From NCBI RefSeq assembly GCF_003240585.1, contig NZ_PCDP01000035.1:558001-622000 (forward strand): a stretch of 64,000 bases of DNA, written 5' to 3'. Under the pieces are notes generated by a model, which searched no databases, was not told the origin of the DNA, and saw only the letters and a list, made by a program, of their open reading frames with translations. The stretch is from Arminella tubonensis. Its GTDB lineage: Bacteria > Pseudomonadota > Alphaproteobacteria > Rhizobiales > Rhizobiaceae. The position numbers and the translations under genes were made by a program. This document shows, one piece after another, positions 27,025 to 35,012 of this stretch (the first letter of the stretch is position 1; each line of letters begins with the position of its first letter).

Positions 27025-27474
27025 TCAATATTTCCTCAGAAGGAAATGTAGCAGGCCCGAAATTATTGTCGAAGCGGCATAGAACCAAAGGCCCGGCTGC
27101 GTGAATGCAGTCGCCAGCCCGGTGGTCTTGGCGGCCGTTATGACGATCGCAACGAGCAGCACGTCCATCATAGACCACCTGGATAGTTGCGGCACGACGT
27201 GATCGAAAAAGAACGAGCCGCCCCGCTCCTCCCTTGCCCCCAGCGCTTCCGTCGCCAGGCTGACGATCTTGAGGATCGGCAGGACGATCGAGACGGTGGC
27301 AACGATCAGCGCGAGCGGAATGTCACCGTTCTGCCAGAGCGACGCGACGATCGCGAGAAGCGATGGCGTCTCGCTGAAAAAATAAAACGTCTCAAAACGA
27401 ACCAGCGGCAATACCAGCCCGAACGCTAGCATCAGCGGCGCGGCGACGAGCAATAGGGCTTTCAGGCCGCGCAT
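27025..27474 (-). CDS. PqiA-like integral membrane protein
   Basis: 149 residues with four likely membrane segments (LLLVAAPLMLAFGLVLPLVR, ALIVATVSIVLPILKIVSLA, MMDVLLVAIVITAAKTTGLA, GLWFYAASTIISGLLHFLL). The core block, periplasmic turn plus WSMMDVLLVAIVI, matches one PqiA (paraquat-inducible protein A) repeat. E. coli PqiA has two such repeats plus zinc ribbons; this is a single-repeat form. PqiA proteins act with MCE-domain partners in envelope lipid traffic, but no MCE gene is nearby. It is convergent with sciP. Confidence 0.78.
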   Translation of the reverse strand: MRGLKALLLVAAPLMLAFGLVLPLVRFETFYFFSETPSLLAIVASLWQNGDIPLALIVATVSIVLPILKIVSLATEALGAREERGGSFFFDHVVPQLSRWSMMDVLLVAIVITAAKTTGLATAFTQPGLWFYAASTIISGLLHFLLRKY

Positions 27475-27590
27475 CTGACGTCGTTACCTCGCCGGAAAAC
27501 CAGGAATATCAGCAAGCGGTAGCCAATCCGCCATCCGAACGCAATCCGCAAAGGCGCAGATCGTCCTTGGTCGTTCGGGTACGGCGTCGA

Positions 27591-27642
27591 GAAAACACCA
27601 AAAGCCGTGCATGGCCGGCCACTTGGCCAGTCATGCACGGCT
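27591..27642 (-). terminator. Terminator of fliJ
   Basis: AGCCGTGCATG (27603-27613) and CATGCACGGCT (27632-27642) form an 11-bp perfect stem with a small internal GGCC pairing. On the minus strand it is followed by TTTTGGTGTTTTC. It sits 44 bases after the fliJ stop. Confidence 0.85.
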
Positions 27643-27685
27643 CTTCGTGAAGAGTTCAGCCGCAACCTGCGGCGAAACGGTCGGA

Positions 27686-28039
27686 TCAGGCGCGGGCTCT
27701 CATGCCGCTACCATCGCGCTCTTCGAGCGCCGCAGCCTTGGCATATTCCGCCTGCATCTCTTCCAGCGATGTTTCCAGCGCCTCTTCCTGTGTTCGCAAA
27801 TCGCGGATCGAGACCTGCAGATTGTCCGCACGCTGACGCGCGGCCTTTGCAAAGGTCGGATAGGCGAAGTGGTTCGGGTCGGAAATTCCAGACTTTTTCT
27901 CTTCGATGACGATCTGGCTCTCCAGATCCTTCGTCATCCGGTCGAATTCCCCCATCATCATCTGCAATTGCTGCAGCTGGCGACGTTTTTCGTTCACCTG
28001 AAATTCCTTCAGGCGGACTAGGCTCTCACGTGACTTCAT
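27686..28039 (-). CDS. fliJ: FliJ-like flagellar export chaperone
   Basis: A 117-residue, highly charged, mostly coiled-coil protein (LKEFQVNEKRRQLQQLQMMM, then RQRADNLQVSIRDLRTQEEA). Rhizobial genomes carry a gene of this type beside ctrA, annotated FliJ, the stalk-like component of the flagellar type III export ATPase. I start it at ATG 28039 because GGGAG lies eight bases upstream; the ATG six bases earlier is only two bases from that site. No other flagellar genes are in the window. The name rests on context, size and coiled-coil character, since FliJ sequences are poorly conserved. Confidence 0.75.
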   Translation of the reverse strand: MKSRESLVRLKEFQVNEKRRQLQQLQMMMGEFDRMTKDLESQIVIEEKKSGISDPNHFAYPTFAKAARQRADNLQVSIRDLRTQEEALETSLEEMQAEYAKAAALEERDGSGMRARA

Positions 28040-28481
28040 ACGCATTACTCCCGTGATGCGAGACCCCGGCTCACTACAAAACACCCCTCCGCACCGCGTT
28101 GTCGCGGCTTGGAGCAAAAAAATTCCGACGGTATTAACAAAAACCTACCGACGGTAACCTTTCGTTTACGTGCATCGTTAATGATAGTCCCGATCATTTA
28201 AGGGTCAGTAAATGCCACGAAATGATTTCGAAACAGCTGCATAGATGAGTCAGATGAGTCGCTTGGCCTATTTTCTTAATGCAATGGTTAAGAAAGAGCA
28301 TTCGCTGATTAACGTTGGAAAACAGTGAAATGGAAAAATTATTTAATAAACTCGATACACCTTGCCAGGTGGAATCAGAATTTGTTAACCATTACATGGC
28401 AGCTTTCAAATCAGGCAGTGGTTGGATCGGTATCGCGTAAAGGGGGCTGACAACCTTTCGGCGGCGGTAAAGGGGATAAAT
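28040..28481. promoter_or_regulatory. Divergent fliJ/ctrA control region with candidate CtrA sites
   Basis: 442 AT-rich bases without a gene. Candidate CtrA elements are GTAA-N7-TTTA at 28154-28168 near fliJ, a TTAA pair with an eight-base spacer at 28276-28291, TTAAC at 28309-28313, and TTAACCAT at 28385-28392, about 90 bases before the ctrA start. CtrA autoregulation through such boxes is established in Caulobacter. None of these is a perfect TTAA-N7-TTAA, so individual sites are tentative. Confidence 0.5.
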
Positions 28482-29180
28482 ATGCGGGTTCTACTCATTG
28501 AAGACGACAGCGCGACAGCGCAAAGCATCGAACTGATGCTTAAATCGGAAAGCTTCAACGTCTACACGACCGACCTCGGTGAAGAGGGTGTGGATCTTGG
28601 TAAGCTCTATGACTACGACATCATTCTTCTCGATCTTAACCTTCCAGACATGTCAGGCTACGAAGTACTTCGTACGCTGCGTCTGTCGAAGGTAAAGACG
28701 CCGATCCTGATCCTCTCCGGCATGGCCGGCATTGAAGACAAGGTTCGCGGTCTCGGCTTCGGTGCCGACGATTACATGACCAAGCCTTTCCACAAGGACG
28801 AACTTGTCGCTCGCATCCATGCGATCGTACGCCGCTCCAAGGGTCACGCTCAATCGGTCATCATGACCGGCGAACTTATCGTCAACCTCGACGCAAAGAC
28901 GGTCGAAGTCGGCGGCCAGCGCGTTCACCTGACGGGCAAGGAATACCAGATGCTGGAGCTGCTTTCGCTCCGCAAGGGTACGACGCTCACCAAGGAAATG
29001 TTCCTGAACCACCTTTATGGCGGCATGGACGAACCTGAGCTGAAGATCATCGACGTTTTCATCTGCAAATTGCGCAAGAAGCTGGCAAATGCTGCAGGTG
29101 GAGCAAATTATATCGAAACGGTCTGGGGCCGCGGCTATGTGCTGCGCGAACCGGAAGGCAGCTTCGCCGAAAGCGCCTGA
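28482..29180 (+). CDS. ctrA: Cell-cycle master response regulator CtrA
   Basis: A 232-residue OmpR/PhoB-type regulator that controls cell division, flagellar and envelope genes and, in Caulobacter, binds the replication origin. I start it at ATG 28482 ([20 protein letters not shown]), preceded by AGGGG; the longer frame adds 20 non-conserved residues. The receiver covers 1-115 with acidic residues Glu7/Asp8/Asp9, phospho-acceptor Asp51 and Lys in [16 protein letters not shown]. The winged helix covers about 125-225 ([20 protein letters not shown], then [13 protein letters not shown]). It is phosphorylated through CckA-ChpT; chpT is 640 bases downstream on the other strand. Confidence 0.98.
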   Translation: MRVLLIEDDSATAQSIELMLKSESFNVYTTDLGEEGVDLGKLYDYDIILLDLNLPDMSGYEVLRTLRLSKVKTPILILSGMAGIEDKVRGLGFGADDYMTKPFHKDELVARIHAIVRRSKGHAQSVIMTGELIVNLDAKTVEVGGQRVHLTGKEYQMLELLSLRKGTTLTKEMFLNHLYGGMDEPELKIIDVFICKLRKKLANAAGGANYIETVWGRGYVLREPEGSFAESA

Positions 29181-29221
29181 GGGCGCCGCTGCTTTCCAAC
29201 CTACCCCGCCCGTGCCTGTCG

Positions 29222-29256
29222 AAATCCCGTCTCTTCCGAGGCGGGATTTTCGTTTT
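29222..29256 (+). terminator. Terminator of ctrA
   Basis: ATCCCGTCTC (29224-29233), loop TTCC, GAGGCGGGAT (29238-29247) forms a ten-base stem with one G-T pair. It is followed by TTTTCGTTTTTC, 40 bases after the ctrA stop. Confidence 0.88.
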
Positions 29257-29332
29257 TCGCGATTGAGACTGCCCCAAGGTGAGCCGACCGCCCCATAGGC
29301 AGCCAACCATTTCATCCGGGATCGAGGAAATA

Positions 29333-29695
29333 TCAGGCGGCGATCGCCCGGTTGCCGAACACTGCCGTCAGGATCTTCCGATCGAACGGTTTCAGCAGGA
29401 AATCAGTGGCTCCCGCCCTCTTGCCGGCCATCAGCTTTTTGAGGTCGGCCTCGACGACGCAATAGTAAATCTTCACCGCCTTGCCGTTCTCCATCGCGCG
29501 GATGCCGAGGATGAGGTCGAGGGCGCCCTCCATACCGGAATCCACGATGATATAATCCGGCAAATCAACCTGGCAGCAAGCTAGTGCTTCCTGGGCGCTG
29601 GCGCCTTCACTGACCAGGAAGTCAAGCTCGGAAAGAATACGCTTGCCGACCTTGCGGACGACATCCGACGTATCCGTGATCATGAACTTCTGCAT
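29333..29695 (-). CDS. Orphan single-domain receiver, partly degenerate
   Basis: 120 residues, a lone CheY-like receiver between ctrA and chpT, with AGGAG before its ATG. The acceptor Asp52 (YIIVDSGMEG) and Lys102 (FLLKPFDRK) are kept. In the N-terminal acidic pair only Asp8 remains (ITDTS in place of xxDDS), and the conserved Thr/Ser after strand 4 is Val80 (YYCVVEAD where close relatives read FCTTEND). It may therefore bind or be phosphorylated weakly, or work as an unphosphorylated partner. Position 123 bases downstream of chpT in the same direction suggests a ChpT-linked role, but this is inference. It is not CpdR, whose N-terminus differs. Confidence 0.83.
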   Translation of the reverse strand: MQKFMITDTSDVVRKVGKRILSELDFLVSEGASAQEALACCQVDLPDYIIVDSGMEGALDLILGIRAMENGKAVKIYYCVVEADLKKLMAGKRAGATDFLLKPFDRKILTAVFGNRAIAA

Positions 29696-29818
29696 CTGCC
29701 ACTCCTATGCGCCCGATCCAAAATGCGGTTCGGACGCCGTCCTTAGAGTTCAAACGATAGTCGGACGAGGCTAAGGAATCGTTACCGCAGCGCATCCAAT
29801 TGCGCGTATAGCGCGAAC

Positions 29819-30466
29819 TTATGTGCCAATAAATTCAGCGGTGTAGATAATTTCCTCGCCGGTCGACGAATATTTCAGCTCCATTCCACTCTCTTCAGCA
29901 AGCAACACGGTATAATACGGCTGAATCGAATGCGCGTCGATTGCTTCTTCGATGACGCTGGAGCAAATCTCCGCAAATTTCGGCGGGATGCGCATCAAGC
30001 GGCCCTTGGCAACGATCTTGAATTTCGCATCGAATTCGGGATTTTCGAGGGTCACCTCGAGGCTGCCGCCACGGGGAATGGAGCCGTAGGCCACGAGAAA
30101 CAGGTTCATCAACAGTTTGACGCGGTTCTTGGCGACAATGGCGCGCGGCCCGATCCAGGTCACTTCCGTCTTCTTTTCCGCCTCGGCGAAGTCTTTTGCC
30201 GCCCGTTCGGCTTCGCCGGTATCGATCGATGCCCCGACTGATCCGGATGCGCCAAAGGCCAGCCGGGCGAATTTCAGCCGGACCGATGCATTGAGGGCAC
30301 TCGTGCGGATAAGGTCCATCGCGTCGGCATCGGCGCCGCCTTCGTCGAGCAGTTCCAGGCCGTTGTTGATCGCGCCGACGGGAGAGATCACGTCATGGCA
30401 GACGCGGCTGCATAGCAGCGCGGCGAGATCCGGCCCTGCCAGAGTGAGATTGGGATTCTTCGACAT
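29819..30466 (-). CDS. chpT: Histidine phosphotransferase ChpT
   Basis: A 215-residue cytoplasmic phosphotransferase that takes phosphate from hybrid kinase CckA to CtrA and CpdR. The DHp-like helix carries His24 in LLCSRVCHDVISPVGAINNG, the family hallmark. The C-terminal half is the degenerate HATPase-like domain that does not bind ATP (RVKLLMNLFLVAYGSIPRGG). The start ATG 30466 is preceded by GGAGACA. It is divergent from eipA with a CtrA-like box in the shared region. Confidence 0.95.
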   Translation of the reverse strand: MSKNPNLTLAGPDLAALLCSRVCHDVISPVGAINNGLELLDEGGADADAMDLIRTSALNASVRLKFARLAFGASGSVGASIDTGEAERAAKDFAEAEKKTEVTWIGPRAIVAKNRVKLLMNLFLVAYGSIPRGGSLEVTLENPEFDAKFKIVAKGRLMRIPPKFAEICSSVIEEAIDAHSIQPYYTVLLAEESGMELKYSSTGEEIIYTAEFIGT

Positions 30467-30582
30467 TCATTGTCTCCTGGAGGCCGGGACGTGGCGATAT
30501 TAGGCCGGACATTGCCACACTAAGTTTGCACGAGGATTACCACGGGCGGTCACAATTTGCGTCATAATGACACCATATTTGG

Positions 30583-30597
30583 TAAACCGATTGTTAA
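30583..30597. promoter_or_regulatory. CtrA-like box between chpT and eipA
   Basis: TAAA-CCGATTG-TTAA reads as a seven-of-eight match to the TTAA-N7-TTAA consensus on the plus strand and equally on the minus strand (TTAA-N7-TTTA). It lies 73 bases before the eipA ATG and about 120 before the chpT ATG. eipA is reported as a CtrA target in Brucella, which supports the reading. Confidence 0.6.
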
Positions 30598-30669
30598 TAT
30601 GATCGACGCAAAATGCATCCGTCGCCGAAAGCGACTCATCGCACCGACCATGATGAACGGGTGACCCCT

Positions 30670-31260
30670 ATGCGCTACAAATTTTGGCAGAGATTTTCAG
30701 GCTTCAGCTGGGCGATGCTTCTCGTCGCACTCCTCGGTCTTCCGCTGGCGCCGCGCGAAGCCTCCGCCACGAACAACGGCGAATACAGCGTCCAGGAAAT
30801 CGTCGACGCCGGGCACAATTTCTTCGGCTCCACCAGCGGTGGCCTTGCCAAGGTCGTGGAGACTGCCTTCGAACGCTATGGCCTGCCGAACGGCTACATC
30901 CTCGGCCAGGAAGGCTCTGGAGCCTTCATCGCCGGCCTTACCTATGGCGAAGGCCAGCTGAACACCAAGAACGCCGGCGAACACCCGCTCTATTGGCAGG
31001 GTCCCTCTCTCGGCATCGATTATGGCGGCCAGGGTACCCGCGTCATGATGCTGGTCTATGATCTGCAGAGCGTGAACGGTGTGTACGCCCGCTACGGCGG
31101 CGTCAGCGGACAGGCTTTCGTTGTGGCCGGCGTCGGCATGACGGTCCTCAAGAACGACAACGTGGTGATTGTCCCGATCCGCACCGGCCTTGGCGCCCGC
31201 CTCGGGCTGAATGTCGGCTATCTCAAGCTGACCCCATCGCCGACCTGGAACCCTTTCTGA
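30670..31260 (+). CDS. eipA: Envelope integrity protein EipA (DUF1134)
   Basis: A secreted periplasmic protein of 196 residues from ATG 30670 (MRYKFWQRFSGFSWAMLLVA, signal peptide to about ASA-TNN). The DUF1134 beta-rich domain follows (VDAGHNFFGSTSGGLAKVVE, then YWQGPSLGIDYGGQGTRVMM and LGARLGLNVGYLKLT). In Brucella abortus EipA supports envelope stress resistance and links to O-polysaccharide and cell division. An in-frame ATG 19 codons earlier would spoil the signal peptide. Divergent from chpT, with a shared CtrA-like box. Confidence 0.93.
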   Translation: MRYKFWQRFSGFSWAMLLVALLGLPLAPREASATNNGEYSVQEIVDAGHNFFGSTSGGLAKVVETAFERYGLPNGYILGQEGSGAFIAGLTYGEGQLNTKNAGEHPLYWQGPSLGIDYGGQGTRVMMLVYDLQSVNGVYARYGGVSGQAFVVAGVGMTVLKNDNVVIVPIRTGLGARLGLNVGYLKLTPSPTWNPF

Positions 31261-31269
31261 TAGACCGCA

Positions 31270-31293
31270 CGGCGGCTCGCACTGCAGCCGCCG
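31270..31293 (+). other. Hairpin after eipA
   Basis: CGGCGGCT (31270-31277) and AGCCGCCG (31286-31293) form a perfect eight-base stem ten bases past the eipA stop. No T-run follows, so it may be a weak or rho-assisted terminator or a 3'-end stabiliser. Confidence 0.5.
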
Positions 31294-31392
31294 AATGCGC
31301 TACTCCGATTTACAGGCTTGCCCCTCCCCCCTGCCCCATGTTTAATCCCGGGACACCGAGTTCGTCATCAACGTAGAGACAATGGCCGCGCC

Positions 31393-32601
31393 GTGATTGA
31401 ATTCGTCCTGCTGTTCGGATTAGGCTTTCTGACTGCGGTCTTCCTGGTCTTCCTCATTGCTCCGGCAGTACACCGCCGCATCGTCTGGTTCACCGAGAAG
31501 CGCCTGAAGGCAACCATGCCGCTGAGCCCCCAGGAGGTGCGAGCGCAAAAGGACATGGCACGCGCCCTCTACGCCGCCGAAAATGCCAAGACCGAGCAAA
31601 GCCTCGTCCGCGAACGCGAAAAGGCCATCGCGCTCCAGCTCCGCCAGGGCGAGCTCACCAAGGAGGCCGGACGGCTGGCATCCGAAAGCGAGGAACTTCG
31701 GTCTCAGATCGATGACATGAACGTCGAGGCCGGCGACCTCAGATCGCGATTGCGCCGCGAGGAAAGCTACATCAGCCAGCTCAAGGCGAGCCTTCGCATC
31801 TCCGAGCAGGCCTATGCCGAAAAGGAAAGCGATCTCGACACCCTTCGCAAGCGACTGCACAAATCCGCCACCGACGCCGACAACCTGAGGATCGATCTTG
31901 CAGCCCGCGAGACCGAAGTCGAAAATATGAGGCTCCGCTTTAACGCCGTTCGCGAAGAGCGGGACACCCTGCGCCACGACCTCAAGCTGATGACGACAAG
32001 AGCGAAGGACGCGGAACAGCATCTGGCCGAGGAAGAAGGCAAGGTGATGCGGCTCGAAAACAAGCTTACCCGCGAAATCGCCGGCAATGCGGACAAGGAA
32101 ACCATTCTCGAGCGCCGGCTGCAGGACGTTGCGCGACTGAAGGATAAGCTGAAATCCGCCAACGCCGAGGCACGCGAGGCCGGGCGGGCGCTGAGAGCCG
32201 CCGGCATCTCGAAGACGGTTGCATCAGCAAAACCAGCCAACGGGGTCAAGCCCCTGCCTGGGCCGCAATTGGTGCGAAACGCCGGCAAGGACGTTACCTC
32301 AGCCGTCATTTCAGTGGAACCGGAGCAGACCGTGGAAACCGATATTGCCAAGTTGACTGAAGAGGTCCGAAACCGGAGCAACGCCCTGTCGGACCGTCTG
32401 CTGAAATCCCGCTCCGCCGCCCACGATCAAGCCATGCGCGAGGAAATCGCCACGATCGCGGCGAATATGGTGGCGATCACTGCGCTTCGGGAAGGCGAAC
32501 AATCGCCGATCTTCAAGCTTCTGCCGGAAAATGTCGAGCATGGCCAGGGCGGACGGGTCAGCCTTGCAGAACGAACATCGGACCTTTTGCCCGACCGCTG
32601 A
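31393..32601 (+). CDS. Membrane-anchored coiled-coil protein of unknown function
   Basis: 402 residues from GTG 31393, which places the membrane anchor at the very N-terminus (IEFVLLFGLGFLTAVFLVFL). An in-frame start 25 codons upstream adds a Pro/Arg-rich stretch and has no site. After the anchor, residues about 45-280 are almost continuous charged heptad-like coiled coil (KEAGRLASESEELRSQIDDM, KRLHKSATDADNLRIDLAAR). A short disordered stretch and a helical tail (EIATIAANMVAITALREGEQ) complete it. I recall similar uncharacterised proteins in Rhizobium species. It may be a cytoplasmic scaffold tethered to the inner membrane. It follows eipA by 132 bases in the same direction. Confidence 0.75.
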   Translation: MIEFVLLFGLGFLTAVFLVFLIAPAVHRRIVWFTEKRLKATMPLSPQEVRAQKDMARALYAAENAKTEQSLVREREKAIALQLRQGELTKEAGRLASESEELRSQIDDMNVEAGDLRSRLRREESYISQLKASLRISEQAYAEKESDLDTLRKRLHKSATDADNLRIDLAARETEVENMRLRFNAVREERDTLRHDLKLMTTRAKDAEQHLAEEEGKVMRLENKLTREIAGNADKETILERRLQDVARLKDKLKSANAEAREAGRALRAAGISKTVASAKPANGVKPLPGPQLVRNAGKDVTSAVISVEPEQTVETDIAKLTEEVRNRSNALSDRLLKSRSAAHDQAMREEIATIAANMVAITALREGEQSPIFKLLPENVEHGQGGRVSLAERTSDLLPDR

Positions 32602-32604
32602 TCG

Positions 32605-33435
32605 TCAGATGCGCCTCATGGCCGAGGCCAGCTCGAACAGTGCGATCCCCGTTGCCGTTGCGACGTTGAGGCTGTCGAGCCCTGGTGCCTGCGAAATGCG
32701 GGCGCTACCGAATGCCGAGAGAATAGCCTCCGGCAAGCCCTCGCCCTCCGTGCCGACGACAAATGCGACGCGCTTGGAAGGCGCGATCTTTCGGATATCG
32801 GTTTGCCCGCGCGGTGACAGGCTCCAGATCGCAAAGCCGCCATCCGCCAGCGCTCGGAGAATATCCACCGCAGCGCCCTGGCGTCGATAAGGCATCGTCA
32901 GCACCGAACCGACCGAAACGCGCAGCGCCTTGCGATAAAGCGGATCGCAGGATGTCTCGTCGAGCAGGAGCGCATCCGCGCCGAACGCAGCGGCATTGCG
33001 GAACATCGAGCCGACATTGTCGTGATTTGAGATGCCGCAGCCGACGAGCACCAGCGCATGCTCAGGCAAAGCGCCGAGCAACGCGTCGACGTCGTCCTCG
33101 GCAATCCGGCGGCCGATTGCCAGCACGCCGCGATGCAGGTGGAAGCCGACGATCCCGTCGAGAACCGCAGCGTCGGCTACATAGACCGGCACATCCTCAG
33201 GAAATGCCGCGATGATCTCCTCAAGGCCCGCCACGCGATTGCGCAACAGCAGCACCTTCTCGGCCACGAACCCGCGCTGCGAGACATGCGCCTCCGCAAG
33301 CAGGCGGAGCACGACAGTTCCCTCGGCGATGAACCGACCTTCGCGACCCGTCATATCCCGCTCGCGGATATCCCGAAATTCGGCGATCCGGAAATCCCCG
33401 GGGTCTTCGATCGCGATCAACCGGCCGTCGGTCAT
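32605..33435 (-). CDS. TrmH/SpoU-family RNA methyltransferase
   Basis: A 276-residue SPOUT methyltransferase, probably 2'-O-ribose methylation of tRNA or rRNA. The N-terminal substrate-binding domain (about 1-110) opens GREGRFIAEGTVVLRLLAEA. The three SpoU motifs are present: SNHDNVGSMFRNAAAFGADA (motif 1), VAFVVGTEGEGLPE (motif 2) and GLDSLNVATATGIALFELAS (motif 3). The exact target nucleotide cannot be told. It is convergent with the coiled-coil gene (three bases between stops). Confidence 0.93.
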   Translation of the reverse strand: MTDGRLIAIEDPGDFRIAEFRDIRERDMTGREGRFIAEGTVVLRLLAEAHVSQRGFVAEKVLLLRNRVAGLEEIIAAFPEDVPVYVADAAVLDGIVGFHLHRGVLAIGRRIAEDDVDALLGALPEHALVLVGCGISNHDNVGSMFRNAAAFGADALLLDETSCDPLYRKALRVSVGSVLTMPYRRQGAAVDILRALADGGFAIWSLSPRGQTDIRKIAPSKRVAFVVGTEGEGLPEAILSAFGSARISQAPGLDSLNVATATGIALFELASAMRRI

Positions 33436-33447
33436 TGTCGAGGCCCG

Positions 33448-33828
33448 TCAGTTGCCGGAGAGGGATACGGTCGCGACGATGCGTCCGACGCTGTAGTCGA
33501 AGACGAGCGCCTGTTGCTGGCCGATCGACGTCGTGCCGTAGAACAGGATCTGGCTTCCGGAAAGTGCCACGGACTGAACCGAGAAACCGGCTGGCAGCAC
33601 GGCCTTGGCAACGACGGGCGCATCGGAGGGAACGCCGGCGACCGAGGCCCCCGCCTTTTGCGACGGACGCGTCGTCTTGTAGACAACGGCGCCAAACACC
33701 GCCATAAGGCTCACCACCATGATGGCGACCGAGACGATCTGCAGGCGCACCATCTTTCGACGGACGTTTTCCATGGCCGCATCAAGAGGCTTTTCGTCCT
33801 GGTCGTCGTCTGCCGCGGAATTCGTCAT
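33448..33828 (-). CDS. Small single-pass membrane protein of unknown function
   Basis: 126 residues. The acidic N-terminus (DDDQDEKPLDAAMENVRRKM) is followed by one membrane helix (VSVAIMVVSLMAVFGAVVY) and a roughly 75-residue, probably periplasmic, beta-rich domain (LPAGFSVQSVALSGSQILFY, then FDYSVGRIVATVSL). It lies 12 bases upstream of the TrmH-type gene, so they are likely co-transcribed, and is divergent from the pseudouridine synthase gene. I do not recognise a named family. Confidence 0.7.
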   Translation of the reverse strand: MTNSAADDDQDEKPLDAAMENVRRKMVRLQIVSVAIMVVSLMAVFGAVVYKTTRPSQKAGASVAGVPSDAPVVAKAVLPAGFSVQSVALSGSQILFYGTTSIGQQQALVFDYSVGRIVATVSLSGN

Positions 33829-33868
33829 CGGTACATCCTTGTTTTAAAAAGCGCCGGAGAGACAGCCT

Positions 33869-34894
33869 TTGAGCGATCCCTTTAACGAAGCTGCGAGCAA
33901 TATAAAAGTCCTTACCGCCGACGAGACCGCGCAAGGACGGCTTGACGCCTGGCTTGCAGGCCAGCTTGGTGAGGAAATTTCCCGCAGCCGCCTCAAGGTT
34001 CTGATCAAGGACGGGGCGGTGCTGATGAACGGCGCGCCCGCCACCGACCCGCAGCGCAAGGTGAAGCCAGGCGAAAGTTACCGGATCAACCTGCCCGAAC
34101 CCGAAGACCCGACGCCCCAGGGCGAGGACATCCCCCTCGACGTTCTCTACGAGGACGAGGACCTCATCGTCATCGCCAAGCCCGCGGGCCTCGTCGTCCA
34201 TCCCGGCGCCGGCAACTGGACAGGTACCCTGGTCAACGCGCTGATCCACCACTGTGGCGACACCCTGTCCGGCATCGGTGGTGTCCGCAGGCCAGGGATC
34301 GTCCACCGCCTCGACAAGGACACGACGGGTGTCATGGTCGTTGCCAAGAACGACATCGCCCACCGGCATCTCTCGCTGCAGTTCGCCGACCACGGCCGAA
34401 CCATGCCGCTGGAGCGCGCCTACCAGGCAATCGTCTGGGGAAGGCCGCGTCCGCTCGTCGGCACGATCGACGCACCGCTCGGCCGCTCCACCGGCGACCG
34501 CACCAAGCGCGCCGTCCAGAGGCCCGACCGGGAGGATAGCGACGAGGCGATCACCCACTACAAGGTGCTCGAGCGCTTTCGCGAACAGCCTGATGCGACG
34601 GCGCTGGCCTCCCTGGTCGATTGCCACCTCGAGACCGGCCGCACCCACCAGATCCGCGTCCACATGGCCCATATCGGGCATCCCCTGCTCGGCGACACCA
34701 CCTATGGCGGCGGCTTCAAGACCAAGGCGAACCTGCTTGCCGACGACGCCAGGGACATCGTCAACCGCTTCCCCCGACAGGCGCTCCACGCCTACCTCCT
34801 GCAATTTGAACACCCTCGTACCGGCGAGGTCATGCATTTCGAAGCACCGTTGCCGGACGACATGCTGGAACTGGCAGCCGCACTGCGGGGATGA
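33869..34894 (+). CDS. rluD: RluA-family 23S rRNA pseudouridine synthase (RluD type)
   Basis: 341 residues from TTG 33869 with GGAGA upstream. An S4 RNA-binding domain covers about 22-85 (ISRSRLKVLIKDGAVLMNGA). The catalytic domain contains PGIVHRLDKDTTGVMVVAK with catalytic Asp149. LETGRTHQIRVHMAHIGHPL and HAYLLQFEHPRTGEVMHFEA are further RluA/RluD blocks. The enzyme makes pseudouridines in helix 69 of 23S rRNA in E. coli. RluD versus RluC assignment is by overall resemblance and the presence of both domains. It lies just upstream of rpoH, an arrangement I associate with Rhizobiales. Confidence 0.9.
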   Translation: MSDPFNEAASNIKVLTADETAQGRLDAWLAGQLGEEISRSRLKVLIKDGAVLMNGAPATDPQRKVKPGESYRINLPEPEDPTPQGEDIPLDVLYEDEDLIVIAKPAGLVVHPGAGNWTGTLVNALIHHCGDTLSGIGGVRRPGIVHRLDKDTTGVMVVAKNDIAHRHLSLQFADHGRTMPLERAYQAIVWGRPRPLVGTIDAPLGRSTGDRTKRAVQRPDREDSDEAITHYKVLERFREQPDATALASLVDCHLETGRTHQIRVHMAHIGHPLLGDTTYGGGFKTKANLLADDARDIVNRFPRQALHAYLLQFEHPRTGEVMHFEAPLPDDMLELAAALRG

Positions 34895-34904
34895 GAGGTT
34901 TGGC

Positions 34905-34933
34905 TGGACGGGATCGTCCGGGGCGCCTATAAT
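34905..34933 (+). promoter_or_regulatory. Candidate promoter upstream of the folded element
   Basis: TGGACG (34905-34910), a 17-base spacer and a perfect TATAAT (34928-34933). Initiation would fall near 34940, four bases before the start of the inverted repeat at 34944. Only the -10 is strong. Confidence 0.45.
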
Positions 34934-34943
34934 CGCGCCATAA

Positions 34944-35012
34944 GGTGCCATTCCACGAGCAGCTAGCGGTCTTGATTGACTAAGCCGCTGGGTTTGTTGG
35001 AAAAATGGCACC
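34944..35012 (+). ncRNA. Candidate structured RNA upstream of rpoH
   Basis: GGTGCCATT (34944-34952) is the exact complement of AATGGCACC (35004-35012). CCA (34953-34955) can extend the stem with TGG (34998-35000) past an AAA bulge. Inside, AGCGG (34965-34969) pairs with CCGCT (34985-34989). The result is a closed 69-base domain with a promoter-like sequence directly in front. Two more hairpins follow (CGGCGC/GCGCCG near 35033-35052 and GTCAC/GTGAC at 35055-35070). It is not a tRNA: there is no T-arm. It could be a small RNA, an rluD 3' element, or part of a long rpoH leader. No known family was recognised. Confidence 0.35.

Noticed and set aside
28276..28291. Perfect CtrA box upstream of ctrA
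   Set aside because: The two TTAA words are eight bases apart, not seven, so it is listed only as a candidate within the region.
34944..35012. tRNA-like acceptor stem (GGTGCCA...TGGCACC)
   Set aside because: No T-arm with TTC loop, no normal D- or anticodon arm, and the length is short. Kept only as an unassigned folded element.
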